In this document: positions 16,446 through 25,249 of the stretch, one piece after another | Position numbering within the stretch: the stretch's first letter is position 1 | Layout: every line of letters starts with the position of its first letter | Assembly (NCBI RefSeq): GCF_009827655.1 | Contig: NZ_WTYV01000007.1 | Coordinates: 62,001-126,000, forward strand | Direction: 5' to 3' | From: Alteraurantiacibacter buctensis | GTDB lineage: Bacteria; Pseudomonadota; Alphaproteobacteria; Sphingomonadales; Sphingomonadaceae | DNA: 64,000 bases | Made by a program: the position numbers and the translations under genes | The notes under the pieces: generated by a model | Seen by the model: only the letters and a program-made list of their open reading frames with translations | Told to the model about the DNA's origin: nothing | Databases searched by the model: none

Positions 16446-17438
16446 ATGAACGTGGCCTCGGCATACGATTATCTCCTGACCGACTTGAGCGAGGTATTGC
16501 CAGCGCTGCGAACGCGCGTTTGGGAAAATTCTGTCCACCTTGCGTTCCCAGGGGTTCGGGTCGCCCCCGCGGAAGGGCAGAGCTTCAATGGCCGCCTGAA
16601 GCAGATTTCCATTGGACCTGTTCGGATCGGCTCGGTTTGCGCAACTGCGCATACAGTTGAAATTGATAACAGCGTGATCCGCAAGGAGGAGGCCCTGTTC
16701 GCCGTCCTAATCGTCAAGTCGGGGACGCATGAGCTTAGCCACCCCAAGGGCGAGATCATACTGCGTCCGGGGGACATGACGGTCCTCCAGAATAACCTAG
16801 ACTTCACGATCAAGTCCCTCGAGGGGTCCGAGGTGCTGATTTGCACCCTGCCGCAGGTCCTGTTCGCTGAGAAGGCGAGGCATTTCCTTGAATTGAGCGG
16901 CAGGCGGCTGCCGGCCGATGCCCCATTGGCCAGCCTCCTGCAGCATCACCTCGAGCAGGCTTTCGAGCGGCATCGCCAGTTCTCAGAAGTGGATTGTTCC
17001 GCCTGGCTCGCTGCTTTCCTTGCGTTAGCATCCGGCCTGCGCAGGTCGCCAGCAGATGATAACGAGGACATCCCCCATTGGCGAGTTGAAGCGGCCCTCC
17101 GGATGATCGAGGAGAGGATTAATTGCTTCGATCTGACGGCTGAAGCGATAGCGCGCAGTCAGAACATTTCACGCAGACGGCTCGATCAGCTCTTCACCGA
17201 TGCGACTGGGGAGACAATTGCCTCGAAGATCCTCGAACTCAGGCTCATGAAAGCCGCATCCGCTCTATGTGACATGGCTCAGCATGAGCGCCATGTTACC
17301 AGCATCGCCTTTGATTCCGGGTTCAAGGACAGCGCGCATTTCTCTCGCGTCTTTCGCCGCCGCTTCAACATGTCACCCAGCCAATGGCGGAAGAATGCAA
17401 TATCAGACTGGGCTTGGCCTGAAGGACGGTCGAGGTAA
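16446..17438 (+). CDS. AraC-family transcriptional regulator
   Basis: The ATG at 16446 is used; an in-frame GTG at 16422 is possible and neither has a strong ribosome site. The product is about 330 residues. The first 200 form a cupin-like ligand-sensing domain (for example LRPGDMTVLQNN). The last 100 carry the AraC double helix-turn-helix, seen in DLTAEAIARSQNISRRRLDQ and in SIAFDSGFKDSAHFSRVFRR followed by MSPSQWR. It is adjacent to, and divergent from, the second MpaB-like gene and may regulate it. It is most like the AraC regulators of aromatic and alkane catabolism, without specific evidence for a ligand. Confidence 0.88.
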   Translation: MNVASAYDYLLTDLSEVLPALRTRVWENSVHLAFPGVRVAPAEGQSFNGRLKQISIGPVRIGSVCATAHTVEIDNSVIRKEEALFAVLIVKSGTHELSHPKGEIILRPGDMTVLQNNLDFTIKSLEGSEVLICTLPQVLFAEKARHFLELSGRRLPADAPLASLLQHHLEQAFERHRQFSEVDCSAWLAAFLALASGLRRSPADDNEDIPHWRVEAALRMIEERINCFDLTAEAIARSQNISRRRLDQLFTDATGETIASKILELRLMKAASALCDMAQHERHVTSIAFDSGFKDSAHFSRVFRRRFNMSPSQWRKNAISDWAWPEGRSR

Positions 17439-17453
17439 AGGGTAATGTCAAAC

Positions 17454-17561
17454 TAACCGCACTTTGGTTCATGAGCGGCCAGATACACCACAGTTGGGCA
17501 ACTTTGGCTGCCTCGCGCGCGGAACATTCAAGGTGCACTGCATAAACAAAGTGCGAGTTAG
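17454..17561. repeat. Widely spaced inverted repeat in a gene-free stretch
   Basis: CTAACCGCACTTTG (17454-17467) is repeated in inverted form as CAAAGTGCGAGTTAG (17547-17561) with one extra base, 79 bp apart. The 400-bp region 17439-17838 between the AraC gene and the recombinase cassette has no gene I can support and is lower in GC than its flanks. The repeat may mark an element end, or paired regulator sites. Confidence 0.4.
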
Positions 17562-17838
17562 AGATAGATGCTTCCGGGTTTAACCATTTTGGGAAACGGC
17601 GGTTCATTTGCTTTGACATTGCCCCATCATCGCCTCTTGAGCGACGGCAATTTGGTAATTCGTCAGATATCTTCCGAAACGCCGCACAATCCATTCGACT
17701 TCCCCGCACGATCGAGCATGTGTTGCTCAGCCAGCGGGTCGCAAGTGCTCGCCAGCAGCAACCCCGACGCCTGCCAGCGAACGGGGCTTTGAGTGGTGGG
17801 AACGGCATTGGGCCGCTTCCTGCAGAAGGAGACACCCC

Positions 17839-18093
17839 ATGGCCCGGTCGGCAAAAGCCATCAGCAACCCCGTTATCACTGACAGTCCCCTCCCACGCCC
17901 CAGCAAGATCGATGCGGTGATTGCTCTGTTGCGCCGCTCCGAAGGCGCAACGCTGGGCGAGATCATCGACCAAACCGGATGGCAGCCCCATTCAACCCGC
18001 GCCGTGCTCACGGGCTTGCGCAAGAAGGGCCATACGCTGGAAAAAGCCAAGCGCGACGAGGTGACCTGCTACCGCATCGCGGAGCCGGCATGA
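17839..18093 (+). CDS. DUF3489 domain protein (small winged-helix)
   Basis: The 84-residue protein has AAGGAG six bases before its ATG. After a Ser/Pro-rich start it contains SKIDAVIALLRRSEGATLGE and a helix-turn-helix-like TGWQPHSTRAVLTGLRKKG, the DUF3489 signature. Genes of this type in alphaproteobacteria are commonly found directly before a DUF2924 gene and a large serine recombinase, as here. Its stop codon overlaps the next start (ATGA). Probable role: DNA-binding accessory or regulator of the recombinase cassette. Function is not established. Confidence 0.85.
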   Translation: MARSAKAISNPVITDSPLPRPSKIDAVIALLRRSEGATLGEIIDQTGWQPHSTRAVLTGLRKKGHTLEKAKRDEVTCYRIAEPA

Positions 18094-18515
18094 TGGAGGC
18101 CGAGAAGCTCGATGAAGAACTGGCTGCGCTGACGACCCTGTCGTCAGCGCAGCTGCGCAGCAGATGGTCGGCTGTCACCGGCCGGCCCGTGCCAAAGGTC
18201 AGCCCCGCTCTGCTGCGCAACGCGCTCGGCTGGGAACTACAGGCTGCATTCCACGGCGGTCTCTCGCGGCGCACGCAGCAGAAACTCGACCAGCTGGCTG
18301 CCGCCAAGACCGAGACCCGCGACGCCCAGCCCGGCATGCGCCTCGTGCGCGAGTGGAATGGCACGCTCCACGTGGTCACCATCGGCGAAGATGGCACGAT
18401 CATGTGGAACGGCGCAAACTGGCCTTCGCTTAGCAGGGTCGCGCGCGAGATTACCGGCACCCGCTGGTCGGGTCCCGCCTTCTTCGGACTCAAGGCAAAG
18501 AGGACCGCGGCATGA
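18090..18515 (+). CDS. DUF2924 domain protein
   Basis: The start at 18090 overlaps the DUF3489 stop by four bases. The 141-residue product matches DUF2924: an N-terminal helical part (LTTLSSAQLRSRWSAVTGRP, PALLRNALGWELQ) and a C-terminal small beta domain (LVREWNGTLHVVTIGEDGTI) ending in SREITGTRWSGPAFF-like sequence (VAREITGTRWSGPAFFGL). The C-terminal module resembles those found in recombinase-associated DNA-binding proteins. The stop codon overlaps the recombinase start (ATGA). The tight triple coupling suggests the three proteins work as one unit, possibly as recombinase plus directionality factors. Confidence 0.88.
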   Translation: MMEAEKLDEELAALTTLSSAQLRSRWSAVTGRPVPKVSPALLRNALGWELQAAFHGGLSRRTQQKLDQLAAAKTETRDAQPGMRLVREWNGTLHVVTIGEDGTIMWNGANWPSLSRVAREITGTRWSGPAFFGLKAKRTAA

Positions 18516-20173
18516 CAACCGTCCGCTGTGCCATCTACACCCGCAAGTCGAGCGAGGAGGGTCTGGAGCAGGATTTCAACTCACTCGATGCCCAGCGCGA
18601 GGCCTGTGCGGCCTATGTCCTGAGCCAGACCGGCGAGGGCTGGAAACTGCTCCCCGACCGTTACGATGATGGCGGTCTGTCGGGCGGCACACTCCAGCGC
18701 CCTGCCCTCCAGCGCCTGCTCGCCGAGGTCAAGGCCGGCAGGATCGACATCATCGTGGTCTACAAGGTCGACCGCCTGACCCGCTCGCTGCTCGACTTTT
18801 CCAAGCTGGTCGAGGCGCTCGATGCCGCGGGCACCAGTTTTGTCTCGGTCACCCAGTCGTTCAACACCACCACCAGCATGGGCCGGCTTACCCTGAACAT
18901 GCTGCTCTCATTCGCCCAGTTCGAGCGCGAGGTCACCGCCGAGCGCATCCGCGACAAGATCGCCGCGTCCAAGGCCAAGGGTATGTGGATGGGTGGAACC
19001 CCGCCGCTCGGCTATCGGCCCGAAGGCCGCAGTCTCGCTATCGTCGAGGAACAGGCCCGGATAGTGCGCGACATCTATGCGCGGTACCTGGAGCTCGGCA
19101 ACGTCCGCTTGCTGGCCGAGCAGCTGGTGGCAGAAGGGATTGGATCCCCGTCTCGTATGTCCGGCAAGGGTCAGTCGTTCGGCGGCTGTCCTCTCACCCG
19201 TGGCCAGCTCTATTACATGCTAAAGAACCCGATCTATGCCGGTGACATCCCCCACAAGGGCAAGGTCTATCCTGGCAACCACGATCCGATCATCGAGCGG
19301 GCTATGTGGGACCGGGTGCAGGCGCGGCTTGCTGCCAATGTACAGGGACAGCGAACCGTACGGGCAGAGACTGCCAGCCTGCTGGCAGGGCTGCTGGTCG
19401 ATGCTGACGGCGAGCCGCTGGTGCCGGTGCACACCCGCAAGGGCAGGCAGCGGTATCGCTATTATGTGAGCCGCTCGCTGCAGCACGGCACGGCGGCGAC
19501 GACCGGGAACGGGCTGCGCATTCCCGCGCGGGAGATCGAGCAGGTTGTGCGGCAGGAGATCACTTCGCTGCTGGGAGACCCGCTGGTCCTCGCGCAGGCT
19601 TGCGGGCTTGCGGTCACGCCGGAGATGCTGGCGCCGATCAGCCAGAACTGCGCCGAAACGCTTCCTGATCTGCTGCGGTCAAATGCGAGGCTGGCAGGCA
19701 TTGTCTCGCGCATCGTCATTCATGCGGGCCGGGTCGACATTGAGCTCGCCCCTGCCGGTCTCGCCAGAATCCTCGGCATTCCTGTATCGCCCGACGTGCA
19801 GCAGACCATCGTTCACAGTACTTCGGTCCGGCTCACCCGGACCGGACATGTGGTGCGCCTGGTTCATGACAACGGCGCTCCCGTGCTAAAGCAGGCCGAC
19901 CCGTCGCTGATCCGGCTGATCCTCAAAGCGCGCCGCTGGTGGGGTGAGCTGGCGATTGGTGAGGTAAATATTCAAACCCTGGCGGACCGTGAGAAGGTCG
20001 TTCCTTCGTACGTCACCCGCGTGGTGCGCCTGGCTTTCTTGGCACCTCAGGTGATCGATGCCATTCTGACCGGTTCCATTCGCGCCGGGCTCAATGGAGT
20101 TACCGTACTCAGGCCGAATGCGATCCCCAGCCACTGGGAACAGCAGGTAGCGAAATTTATCCCGGGCCCGTGA
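18512..20173 (+). CDS. Large serine recombinase (resolvase/integrase family)
   Basis: The 553-residue protein has an N-terminal resolvase domain with YTRKSS, giving catalytic Ser13. IIVVYKVDRLTRSLLDF and FAQFEREVTAERIRDKIAASK supply the expected Arg and Glu residues. A recombinase domain follows (LGYRPEGRSLAIVEEQARIV, LYYMLKNPIYAGDIPHKGK). The zinc-ribbon region has few Cys residues, unlike phage integrases of the phiC31 type. Translation is coupled to the DUF2924 gene. Such enzymes integrate or excise mobile DNA at att sites. No matching att pair was identified with confidence. The 1.2 kb downstream is debris, and a copper island follows. Confidence 0.92.
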   Translation: MTTVRCAIYTRKSSEEGLEQDFNSLDAQREACAAYVLSQTGEGWKLLPDRYDDGGLSGGTLQRPALQRLLAEVKAGRIDIIVVYKVDRLTRSLLDFSKLVEALDAAGTSFVSVTQSFNTTTSMGRLTLNMLLSFAQFEREVTAERIRDKIAASKAKGMWMGGTPPLGYRPEGRSLAIVEEQARIVRDIYARYLELGNVRLLAEQLVAEGIGSPSRMSGKGQSFGGCPLTRGQLYYMLKNPIYAGDIPHKGKVYPGNHDPIIERAMWDRVQARLAANVQGQRTVRAETASLLAGLLVDADGEPLVPVHTRKGRQRYRYYVSRSLQHGTAATTGNGLRIPAREIEQVVRQEITSLLGDPLVLAQACGLAVTPEMLAPISQNCAETLPDLLRSNARLAGIVSRIVIHAGRVDIELAPAGLARILGIPVSPDVQQTIVHSTSVRLTRTGHVVRLVHDNGAPVLKQADPSLIRLILKARRWWGELAIGEVNIQTLADREKVVPSYVTRVVRLAFLAPQVIDAILTGSIRAGLNGVTVLRPNAIPSHWEQQVAKFIPGP

Positions 20174-20367
20174 GGCTGATTGGCAGGTTTTGGGCCGTTT
20201 GCTGAATGGCGGGTTCTGGGTGGCAAACGGTGGAAAGCTGCCATCAGGTCTGCCACCCAGCGACGGCAGAACTCGACCAAAGCCGATCGTTCAGCTCAGC
20301 TACCGCGAACGTCTGCTACTGACCGGAAGCTGCCTATAGAGCGCTTCATCAGGAAGGCGCCCCATAA

Positions 20368-20505
20368 TCTGTCGTTCGCGGCCGCGAATTCCTTGCTAAC
20401 TTGTCCGACCTGGCAGCCGCGCTCGAGCTCGAAAGCGATCGCCTCCCCTATGGAGATTTCGAGACAATTGTCACAGACTGGCTTCTGGCTGCGCCGTCGG
20501 CGTGA
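20368..20505 (+). pseudogene. Short gene-like remnant
   Basis: Between a TAA at 20365 and a TGA ending at about 20511 one frame reads with natural-looking sequence (EFLANLSDLAAALELESD, then DFETIVTDWLLAAPSA). It has no start codon and no ribosome site. I read it as the C-terminal remnant of a lost gene, family unknown. Most of 20174-20574 otherwise contains nothing I can support. Confidence 0.3.
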
Positions 20506-20574
20506 CAGCCACTGATTGACCGGGCCTGCACCCACCGCGCGTACGGGCGCGATGGGTGCAGGTCGTCAAGGGCA

Positions 20575-20871
20575 TCAGGCAAGTGCGAGCCTCGACGCTT
20601 GATCCGCCCTTACCGAGGCGATCCTCTCGCGGAGATAGTCATCGTAATCCCGGAGGATCGTGGTAGCGGCCGCGCTTGCGTCCGTCGCAGCATCGGGAAT
20701 TGCCGCAAGCGCGGCGGGGAGCGTCCCCCACTTCGCGGTCCCGGTCGCGTCCATCAACCGGTCATTGTCATGAGCGCGGTAATATTCGCGAAGCTGCGGG
20801 GTCAGCGTCTCGGGGTTGCGCTCGTAGATGAGACGATACCTGGGACGAGGCCCGAAATGCCGAGGCCGATC
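20575..20871 (-). pseudogene. 5'-truncated gene remnant, C-terminal fragment
   Basis: Reading leftward from a stop codon at 20872-20874, the frame stays open for 98 codons and looks like real protein: FGPRPRYRLIYERNPETL, then PQLREYYRAHDNDRLMDATG, and finally DDYLRERIASVRADQ. The first ATG is at 20757, in the middle of this conserved-looking segment, and lacks a ribosome site. The true N-terminus has therefore been lost. I do not recognise the family. It is probably debris from an earlier integration event next to the recombinase. Confidence 0.45.
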
Positions 20872-20874
20872 TTA

Positions 20875-21382
20875 AAACACTACTCGCGTGGCGATAACTA
20901 GCGCCGACGATTTTGACTCGCCATTGCTGACCTCTGAATTGTCGCAGCCGCGACGGTGCGCGTTGAGAGGCCGGCTAATGCATGCTGGCCCATGTGTCAG
21001 CTTTCGCATTTTGTGCTTCTGGCATTGTCAGGCCGCAATCGGCCCCGATCCTGTCATTAGGTAGTGCCGCCCAGGCTAACGTTGAACATCAGCTTCTGAC
21101 AAAAGCCGCCGTTCGACATGTCGCGTGCGAACGTCGGGAATGTCCCAGACTCGGCCATCTGCGCCGTTTGGCTACCGTATCCGTTTTCAGGCGATCGCCA
21201 GTCGACCCTGAATGACCGATATGAAGGCGCCTTCCAGACGGGCAGCTCTTGGGCCGTTAGCGGCCTGTCCGGTTTAGAACGTCCAAGGTACAAAAGCCGT
21301 CCTTCGGGTTCCGACCCCACTTCGGACATCGAAAAGGGCAGTCGGACTGCAAGGAAAGTTCGCCCGGATTTCCAAATAGCGT
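20875..21382. other. Gene-free stretch with decayed dispersed repeat
   Basis: No coding region can be supported in this roughly 500-bp interval. Its right half contains a copy of a short repeat that also occurs near 29.3 kb and, in degraded form, near 39.4 kb. The segment looks like relict intergenic DNA at the left edge of the copper island. Confidence 0.5.
21226..21256 (+). repeat. 31-bp direct repeat, left copy (flanks copper island)
   Basis: GGCGCCTTCCAGACGGGCAG followed by CTCTTGGGCCG is identical at 21226-21256 and 29361-29391, in the same orientation. Weaker similarity extends about 40 bp upstream of both copies (TTTCAGG, GATCG, GAATGAC). The two copies bracket all copper genes. Confidence 0.85.
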
Positions 21383-21413
21383 TTGACCCTGACACAGTGT
21401 CAAGGTGCATTGT
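21383..21413 (+). promoter_or_regulatory. MerR/CueR-type promoter and operator
   Basis: The -35 element TTGACC (21383-21388) and the -10 element CATTGT (21408-21413) are separated by 19 bp, the over-long spacer typical of MerR-family promoters. The spacer contains a palindrome, ACCCTGACAC-A-GTGTCAAGGT, at 21386-21406. The ends ACC and GGT match CueR operators. It lies 28 bp before the P-type ATPase start. The cueR-like gene in this operon encodes the likely regulator, so copper or silver induction is expected. Confidence 0.85.
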
Positions 21414-21440
21414 CCGTGCGACTCGCAACAGGAGCGCAAG

Positions 21441-23786
21441 ATGTCTGGCTGTCATCACCATCACGAACACGCGGCAAACCATGCTGGCCACGTCGCTCAA
21501 GATCCCGTCTGCGGGATGGTGGTGGACCCGGCGACAGCCAGCCATCACGCCGAGCACGCGGGGATGCGCCATTACTTTTGCAGCGCGCGGTGCCGGGAGC
21601 GTTTTGTCGCTGATCCGGGCAGTTTCCTGGACAAGCCGTCCGGCCATCAGGCTCCGGCCTCTGCGGCAGCCGAGGGCGCGATCTGGACTTGCCCCATGCA
21701 TCCGCAAATCCGCCAGAACGGGCCGGGCAGCTGCCCGATCTGCGGCATGGCGCTGGAGCCGCTCGACCCGCTGACCGAAAGCGGTGAGAACCCGGAGGTT
21801 GCTGACATGACCCGGCGCTTCTGGGTCGCGGCAGTGCTGGCCGTTCCATTGCTGGTTCTCACGATGGGCGCTGAACTATTCGGGTTGGAGCTGCTCCCGA
21901 TGCGCATGTCCATGTGGGTGCAGCTTGTCCTGGCGACGCCCGTGGTCTTGTGGAGCGCGGCGCCATTCTTCCTGCGCTTCGCGGCCAGCCTGCGCAGCGG
22001 CCACCTCAACATGTTCACCCTGATCGGGCTGGGTGTGGGCGTGGCTTATGGCTACAGCCTGGTTGCCACGCTGGCTCCGCAGATCTTCCCGGCATCCCTG
22101 CGCACGATGGGCGGTATGGTCCCGGTCTATTTCGAGGCGGCGGCGGTGATCGTGGCGCTGGTCCTGCTGGGCCAGGTGCTCGAACTGCGTGCCCGCAACG
22201 CCACCGGCGCGGCGATCCGCGCCTTGCTGGGCCTGGCCCCCAAGACCGCGCGGCGGGTGCTGCCCGATGGCACCGAGGACGATGTGGCGCTCGATCAAGT
22301 GCAGGTTGGTGACCTTCTCCGCGTCCGGCCCGGCGAGAAGGTGCCGGTGGACGGCGTGGTCGTCGAAGGCCGCAGCGCGGTGGACGAGGCCATGATCACT
22401 GGCGAGCCGGTGCCGGTGGAAAAGTTCGCGGGCGAGCGGGTGACTGGCGCCACGGTCAACGGCACCGGCAGCCTGCTGATGCGCGCCGACCGGGTGGGCC
22501 GCGACACCATGCTGTCGCAGATCGTCCACATGGTGGCCGAAGCGCAACGTTCGCGCGCGCCGATCCAGGCATTGGCCGACAAGGTATCCGGCTGGTTCGT
22601 CCCAGCCGTGGTGGCGGTGGCGCTGGCGGCATTCGCAGTTTGGGCGCTGGTTGGGCCGGAACCGCGCCTCAGCCATGCGCTGGTCAATGCCGTGGCCGTG
22701 CTGATCATCGCCTGTCCCTGTGCCCTTGGCCTGGCAACGCCCATGTCGATCATGGTGGGGACCGGGCGCGGGGCCGGGGCCGGCGTGCTGGTGAAGAATG
22801 CCGAAGCGCTCGAACTGATGGAAAAGATCGACACCCTGGTGGTCGACAAGACCGGCACGCTGACCCTGGGCAAGCCAAAGCTGATGCAGGTGGTTGCTGC
22901 GCAAGGTATCGAGGAAGACGAGGTTCTGACCCTGGCCGCTGCACTGGAACGCGGCAGCGAGCATCCGCTGGCCGCAGCCATCGTGGCCGGTGCCGAGGAA
23001 CGGGGGCTTGCCGCCCAGGAGGCCGAAGGCTTCCAGTCTCACACCGGCAAGGGCGTGACCGGTACCGTGGGTGGACGCGCTGTAGCGCTGGGCAACCGCG
23101 CGCTGATGCTGGATGCCGGGGCCGATCCCGCGCCACTGGAGGATGCCGCCGACGCGCTGCGGAGCGAAGGCCAGGGCGTGATGTTCCTTGCCCTGGACGG
23201 GCGGTTCGCCGGATTCATTGCCGTGGCCGACCCGGTCAAGGAAAGCGCCGTCGCGGCGGTCCAGGCCCTGCGCGCTGATGGTGTGCGGCTGGTGATGATG
23301 ACCGGTGACAACGGCCAGACTGCCGACGCGGTCGCGCGCAGGATCGGCGGCATCGATGAAGTCCTGGCCGATGTTTTGCCTGAACAGAAGCAGGCGATGG
23401 TCGAACGCCTCAAAAGTGAGGGCCGCCGCGTGGCGATGGCCGGCGACGGCATCAATGATGCCCCGGCGCTGGCTGCCGCCCACGTGGGCATTGCCATGGG
23501 CACCGGTACTGACGTGGCCATGGAAAGTGCAGCTGTTACGCTGGTCAAGGGAGACCTAGGCGGCATCGTGCGCGCTCGTCGCCTGAGCGAGGCGGTGATG
23601 CACAATATCCGCCAGAACCTGTTCTTCTCTTTCGTGTTCAACGCAGCAGGCGTGCCGATTGCGGCTGGCGTGCTCTATCCGTGGACCGGCTTGCTGCTCA
23701 GCCCGATGATTGCCGGGGCGGCCATGGCCTTCAGTTCGGTGGCGGTGATCGGCAACTCGCTGCGGTTGCGGAGTGTCAGGCTGTGA
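21441..23786 (+). CDS. Copper-translocating P1B-type ATPase
   Basis: The ATG at 21441 with CAGGAG upstream is used. The 781-residue protein starts with a His-rich tail, then a YHS-like module ([10 protein letters not shown]) and a Cys module (CPMHPQI, CPICGM). About eight membrane segments follow, including the ion-binding CPC in [13 protein letters not shown]. Also present are the phosphorylation site [10 protein letters not shown] (Asp near 469), the nucleotide-domain SEHPLAAAI and the hinge [10 protein letters not shown]. It exports Cu(I), possibly Ag(I), from the cytosol to the periplasm. It is often named copA or actP; I leave the symbol blank to avoid confusion with the multicopper oxidase downstream. 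It is the first gene of the island, directly behind the CueR-type promoter. Confidence 0.95.
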   Translation: MSGCHHHHEHAANHAGHVAQDPVCGMVVDPATASHHAEHAGMRHYFCSARCRERFVADPGSFLDKPSGHQAPASAAAEGAIWTCPMHPQIRQNGPGSCPICGMALEPLDPLTESGENPEVADMTRRFWVAAVLAVPLLVLTMGAELFGLELLPMRMSMWVQLVLATPVVLWSAAPFFLRFAASLRSGHLNMFTLIGLGVGVAYGYSLVATLAPQIFPASLRTMGGMVPVYFEAAAVIVALVLLGQVLELRARNATGAAIRALLGLAPKTARRVLPDGTEDDVALDQVQVGDLLRVRPGEKVPVDGVVVEGRSAVDEAMITGEPVPVEKFAGERVTGATVNGTGSLLMRADRVGRDTMLSQIVHMVAEAQRSRAPIQALADKVSGWFVPAVVAVALAAFAVWALVGPEPRLSHALVNAVAVLIIACPCALGLATPMSIMVGTGRGAGAGVLVKNAEALELMEKIDTLVVDKTGTLTLGKPKLMQVVAAQGIEEDEVLTLAAALERGSEHPLAAAIVAGAEERGLAAQEAEGFQSHTGKGVTGTVGGRAVALGNRALMLDAGADPAPLEDAADALRSEGQGVMFLALDGRFAGFIAVADPVKESAVAAVQALRADGVRLVMMTGDNGQTADAVARRIGGIDEVLADVLPEQKQAMVERLKSEGRRVAMAGDGINDAPALAAAHVGIAMGTGTDVAMESAAVTLVKGDLGGIVRARRLSEAVMHNIRQNLFFSFVFNAAGVPIAAGVLYPWTGLLLSPMIAGAAMAFSSVAVIGNSLRLRSVRL

Positions 23787-24082
23787 ATCAAATCCAGGAA
23801 ACTGTGGTCAGCAGGCTGTCGGGCCTTTCTTCGCTTTCCTCGGTCGGTGCCGCGATGGCGGGGTTCGGTGCCGGGTTGTTGTTGGCCGACCCGCTTGCCT
23901 TTGCGGCCCTGCCGTCGCTGCTGGTCGGCCTGATCGTGCATGTTTACGGCATGGTCGGAGCAGCCCGACTGCGCCGCGAAGCGGGGCATCTGCCTAGTCT
24001 GTGGCAAATGTCGGGTTACTGGGCCTGCTGGCTGACGATGGCAGTCCTCGTCGCCTATGTGGCCTTGCGAGTGGCCCAATGA
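23783..24082 (+). CDS. Small membrane protein of copper operon
   Basis: A GTG at 23783 overlaps the ATPase stop codon by four bases and gives 99 residues. Two or three hydrophobic segments are visible ([33 protein letters not shown] and [16 protein letters not shown]). No known metal motif is seen. Its end overlaps the cueR start by four bases (ATGA). Small proteins of this kind are common between copper ATPase and cueR genes in sphingomonads, but I know of no assigned function. It could be a modulator of the ATPase. Confidence 0.75.
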   Translation: MNQIQETVVSRLSGLSSLSSVGAAMAGFGAGLLLADPLAFAALPSLLVGLIVHVYGMVGAARLRREAGHLPSLWQMSGYWACWLTMAVLVAYVALRVAQ

Positions 24083-24516
24083 AGATCGGCCAGGCATCTG
24101 CCGCTACCGGCATCAGCGAACGCATGATCCGCCACTATGAGAAAGTGGGCCTGATTAGTGCCGCGCCGCGCCGGGATTGCGGCTATCGCGACTATGATGA
24201 TGCCGATGTGCGCACCCTCCAGTTCATCCGCCGTGCGCGCGATCTGGGATTTCCTCTGGAGGAAATCCGCCTGCTGCTGGCCCTGTGGCAGGATAGCGGA
24301 CGGTCCAGTGCAGACGTGAAGTCACTTGCCCTGGCACACGCCGAGGAACTCCAGCGTCGTCTGCGCGAAATGGAAATCATGCGGGACGCGCTGCTTCATC
24401 TTGCCGAACGTTGTGCCGGTGACGAACGTCCCGATTGCCCGATCCTGGGTGGTCTGGCAGCGGTTGACGAAGGTCAAGACAGGTTCACCGCCAGCATGCT
24501 AAAGAGCAAGGCGTGA
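24079..24516 (+). CDS. cueR: CueR-like MerR-family copper-responsive regulator
   Basis: The ATG at 24079 overlaps the previous stop codon. The 145-residue protein has the MerR winged helix ([20 protein letters not shown], then GYRDYDDADV), a long dimerisation helix and the metal loop. The metal-binding Cys112 and Cys120 in CAGDERPDC are spaced by seven residues and fall at the same numbers as in E. coli CueR, which binds monovalent copper, silver or gold. It should activate the 19-bp-spacer promoter at 21383-21413 and so its own operon. Assignment to the monovalent-metal branch is firm from the Cys spacing. Confidence 0.93.
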   Translation: MKIGQASAATGISERMIRHYEKVGLISAAPRRDCGYRDYDDADVRTLQFIRRARDLGFPLEEIRLLLALWQDSGRSSADVKSLALAHAEELQRRLREMEIMRDALLHLAERCAGDERPDCPILGGLAAVDEGQDRFTASMLKSKA

Positions 24517-24827
24517 TGCGATTGTTCGCCTCGATTCTGCTCGTTCTCGGGCTGGTGCTGATGCCGGTAGCGATGACCGGCCATGCTGCTTCCGCCTCGG
24601 AGCCGGCTGCGGCCTCGGCGTGCCCGGACCATCACGAACCGGCATCTCCTGACGCGCCTGCCCACAAAGGGATGGTTAACTGCATGATGTGCGTCGCGCT
24701 GCCGCAGCCCGATCTGGGTGTAGCGCCGCAGGTAGCAGTGTTGACCCGCACCGATGGCGCGGTAGTCCCGCCGCAGCTTCACGGTGTCACACCCGGCGTT
24801 TCCGATCCCCCTCCGAAGATTGCCTGA
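24516..24827 (+). CDS. Small exported Cys/His protein in copper operon
   Basis: The ATG at 24516 (or the GTG at 24513) overlaps the cueR stop codon. The product of about 103 residues has a signal peptide (LFASILLVLGLVLMPVAMTG, cleavage near HAA). A short mature domain follows with CPDHHEP, Cys-Met-Met-Cys in VNCMMCVALP and scattered His. Such residues could bind Cu(I) in the periplasm. It resembles short DUF2946-type proteins only loosely, and I do not claim that family. Its place inside the operon is the main clue to function. Confidence 0.7.
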   Translation: MRLFASILLVLGLVLMPVAMTGHAASASEPAAASACPDHHEPASPDAPAHKGMVNCMMCVALPQPDLGVAPQVAVLTRTDGAVVPPQLHGVTPGVSDPPPKIA

Positions 24828-24867
24828 GCGTCCCAACAAGGCTGCAATCTTTTCGGAGTATCTGATC

Positions 24868-25173
24868 ATGAAGTATCTGCTGTTTGCGGCGGCTGTTGCC
24901 GTCGCGTCGCCCGCGTTTGCTCAGCCCGCCGCCGCTCAGGAGGCACCGGCTGCAAGCCACGCTGGCCACGCGGGCCACAACGCGCCCTCCACCCCCTCAC
25001 CTTCCGCTCCCGAGCCTATGGGGCAACCTGCTCAGGCAGCCGGAGAACAGCCGGGCCACGGCATGCAGGAATGCTGCTGTTGCAAGGAGGGCGAGCATCA
25101 GGGCAACGAGGCAATGATGCACCACGCCGAGCCGGACGCCGAAGCGGCACCTGCCCAGCACCAGCATTCCTGA
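24868..25173 (+). CDS. Small exported protein with CCCC and His-rich motifs
   Basis: The start at 24868 has CGGAG nine bases upstream and gives 101 residues. A clear signal peptide (YLLFAAAVAVASPAFA) is followed by a low-complexity mature protein. It contains HAGHAGH, four consecutive Cys in GMQECCCCKEGEH, and several Met/His pairs. This composition is that of a periplasmic copper-binding or copper-buffering protein. There is no homologue I can name. It sits between the cueR group and the multicopper oxidase, 76 bp before the latter. Confidence 0.75.
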   Translation: MKYLLFAAAVAVASPAFAQPAAAQEAPAASHAGHAGHNAPSTPSPSAPEPMGQPAQAAGEQPGHGMQECCCCKEGEHQGNEAMMHHAEPDAEAAPAQHQHS

Positions 25174-25195
25174 TCTGGCCCAGCTGATCGGCACG

Positions 25196-25219
25196 GGGGG
25201 TCGCCTGCGGGCGGCCCCC
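25196..25219 (+). terminator. Hairpin between small copper protein and copA
   Basis: GGGGGTCGCC pairs with GGCGGCCCCC (one G-T pair) around a TGCG tetraloop. No T-run follows, so it may be an attenuating or mRNA-processing element within the operon. Confidence 0.45.
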
Positions 25220-25249
25220 ATTCGCCAGCACTCGAAAAGGGGAAGCCCC

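Noticed and set aside
17568-17792. Possible 74-codon gene before the DUF3489 gene
   Set aside because: No ribosome site, unnatural composition and no recognisable domain. It lies in a region that looks non-coding.
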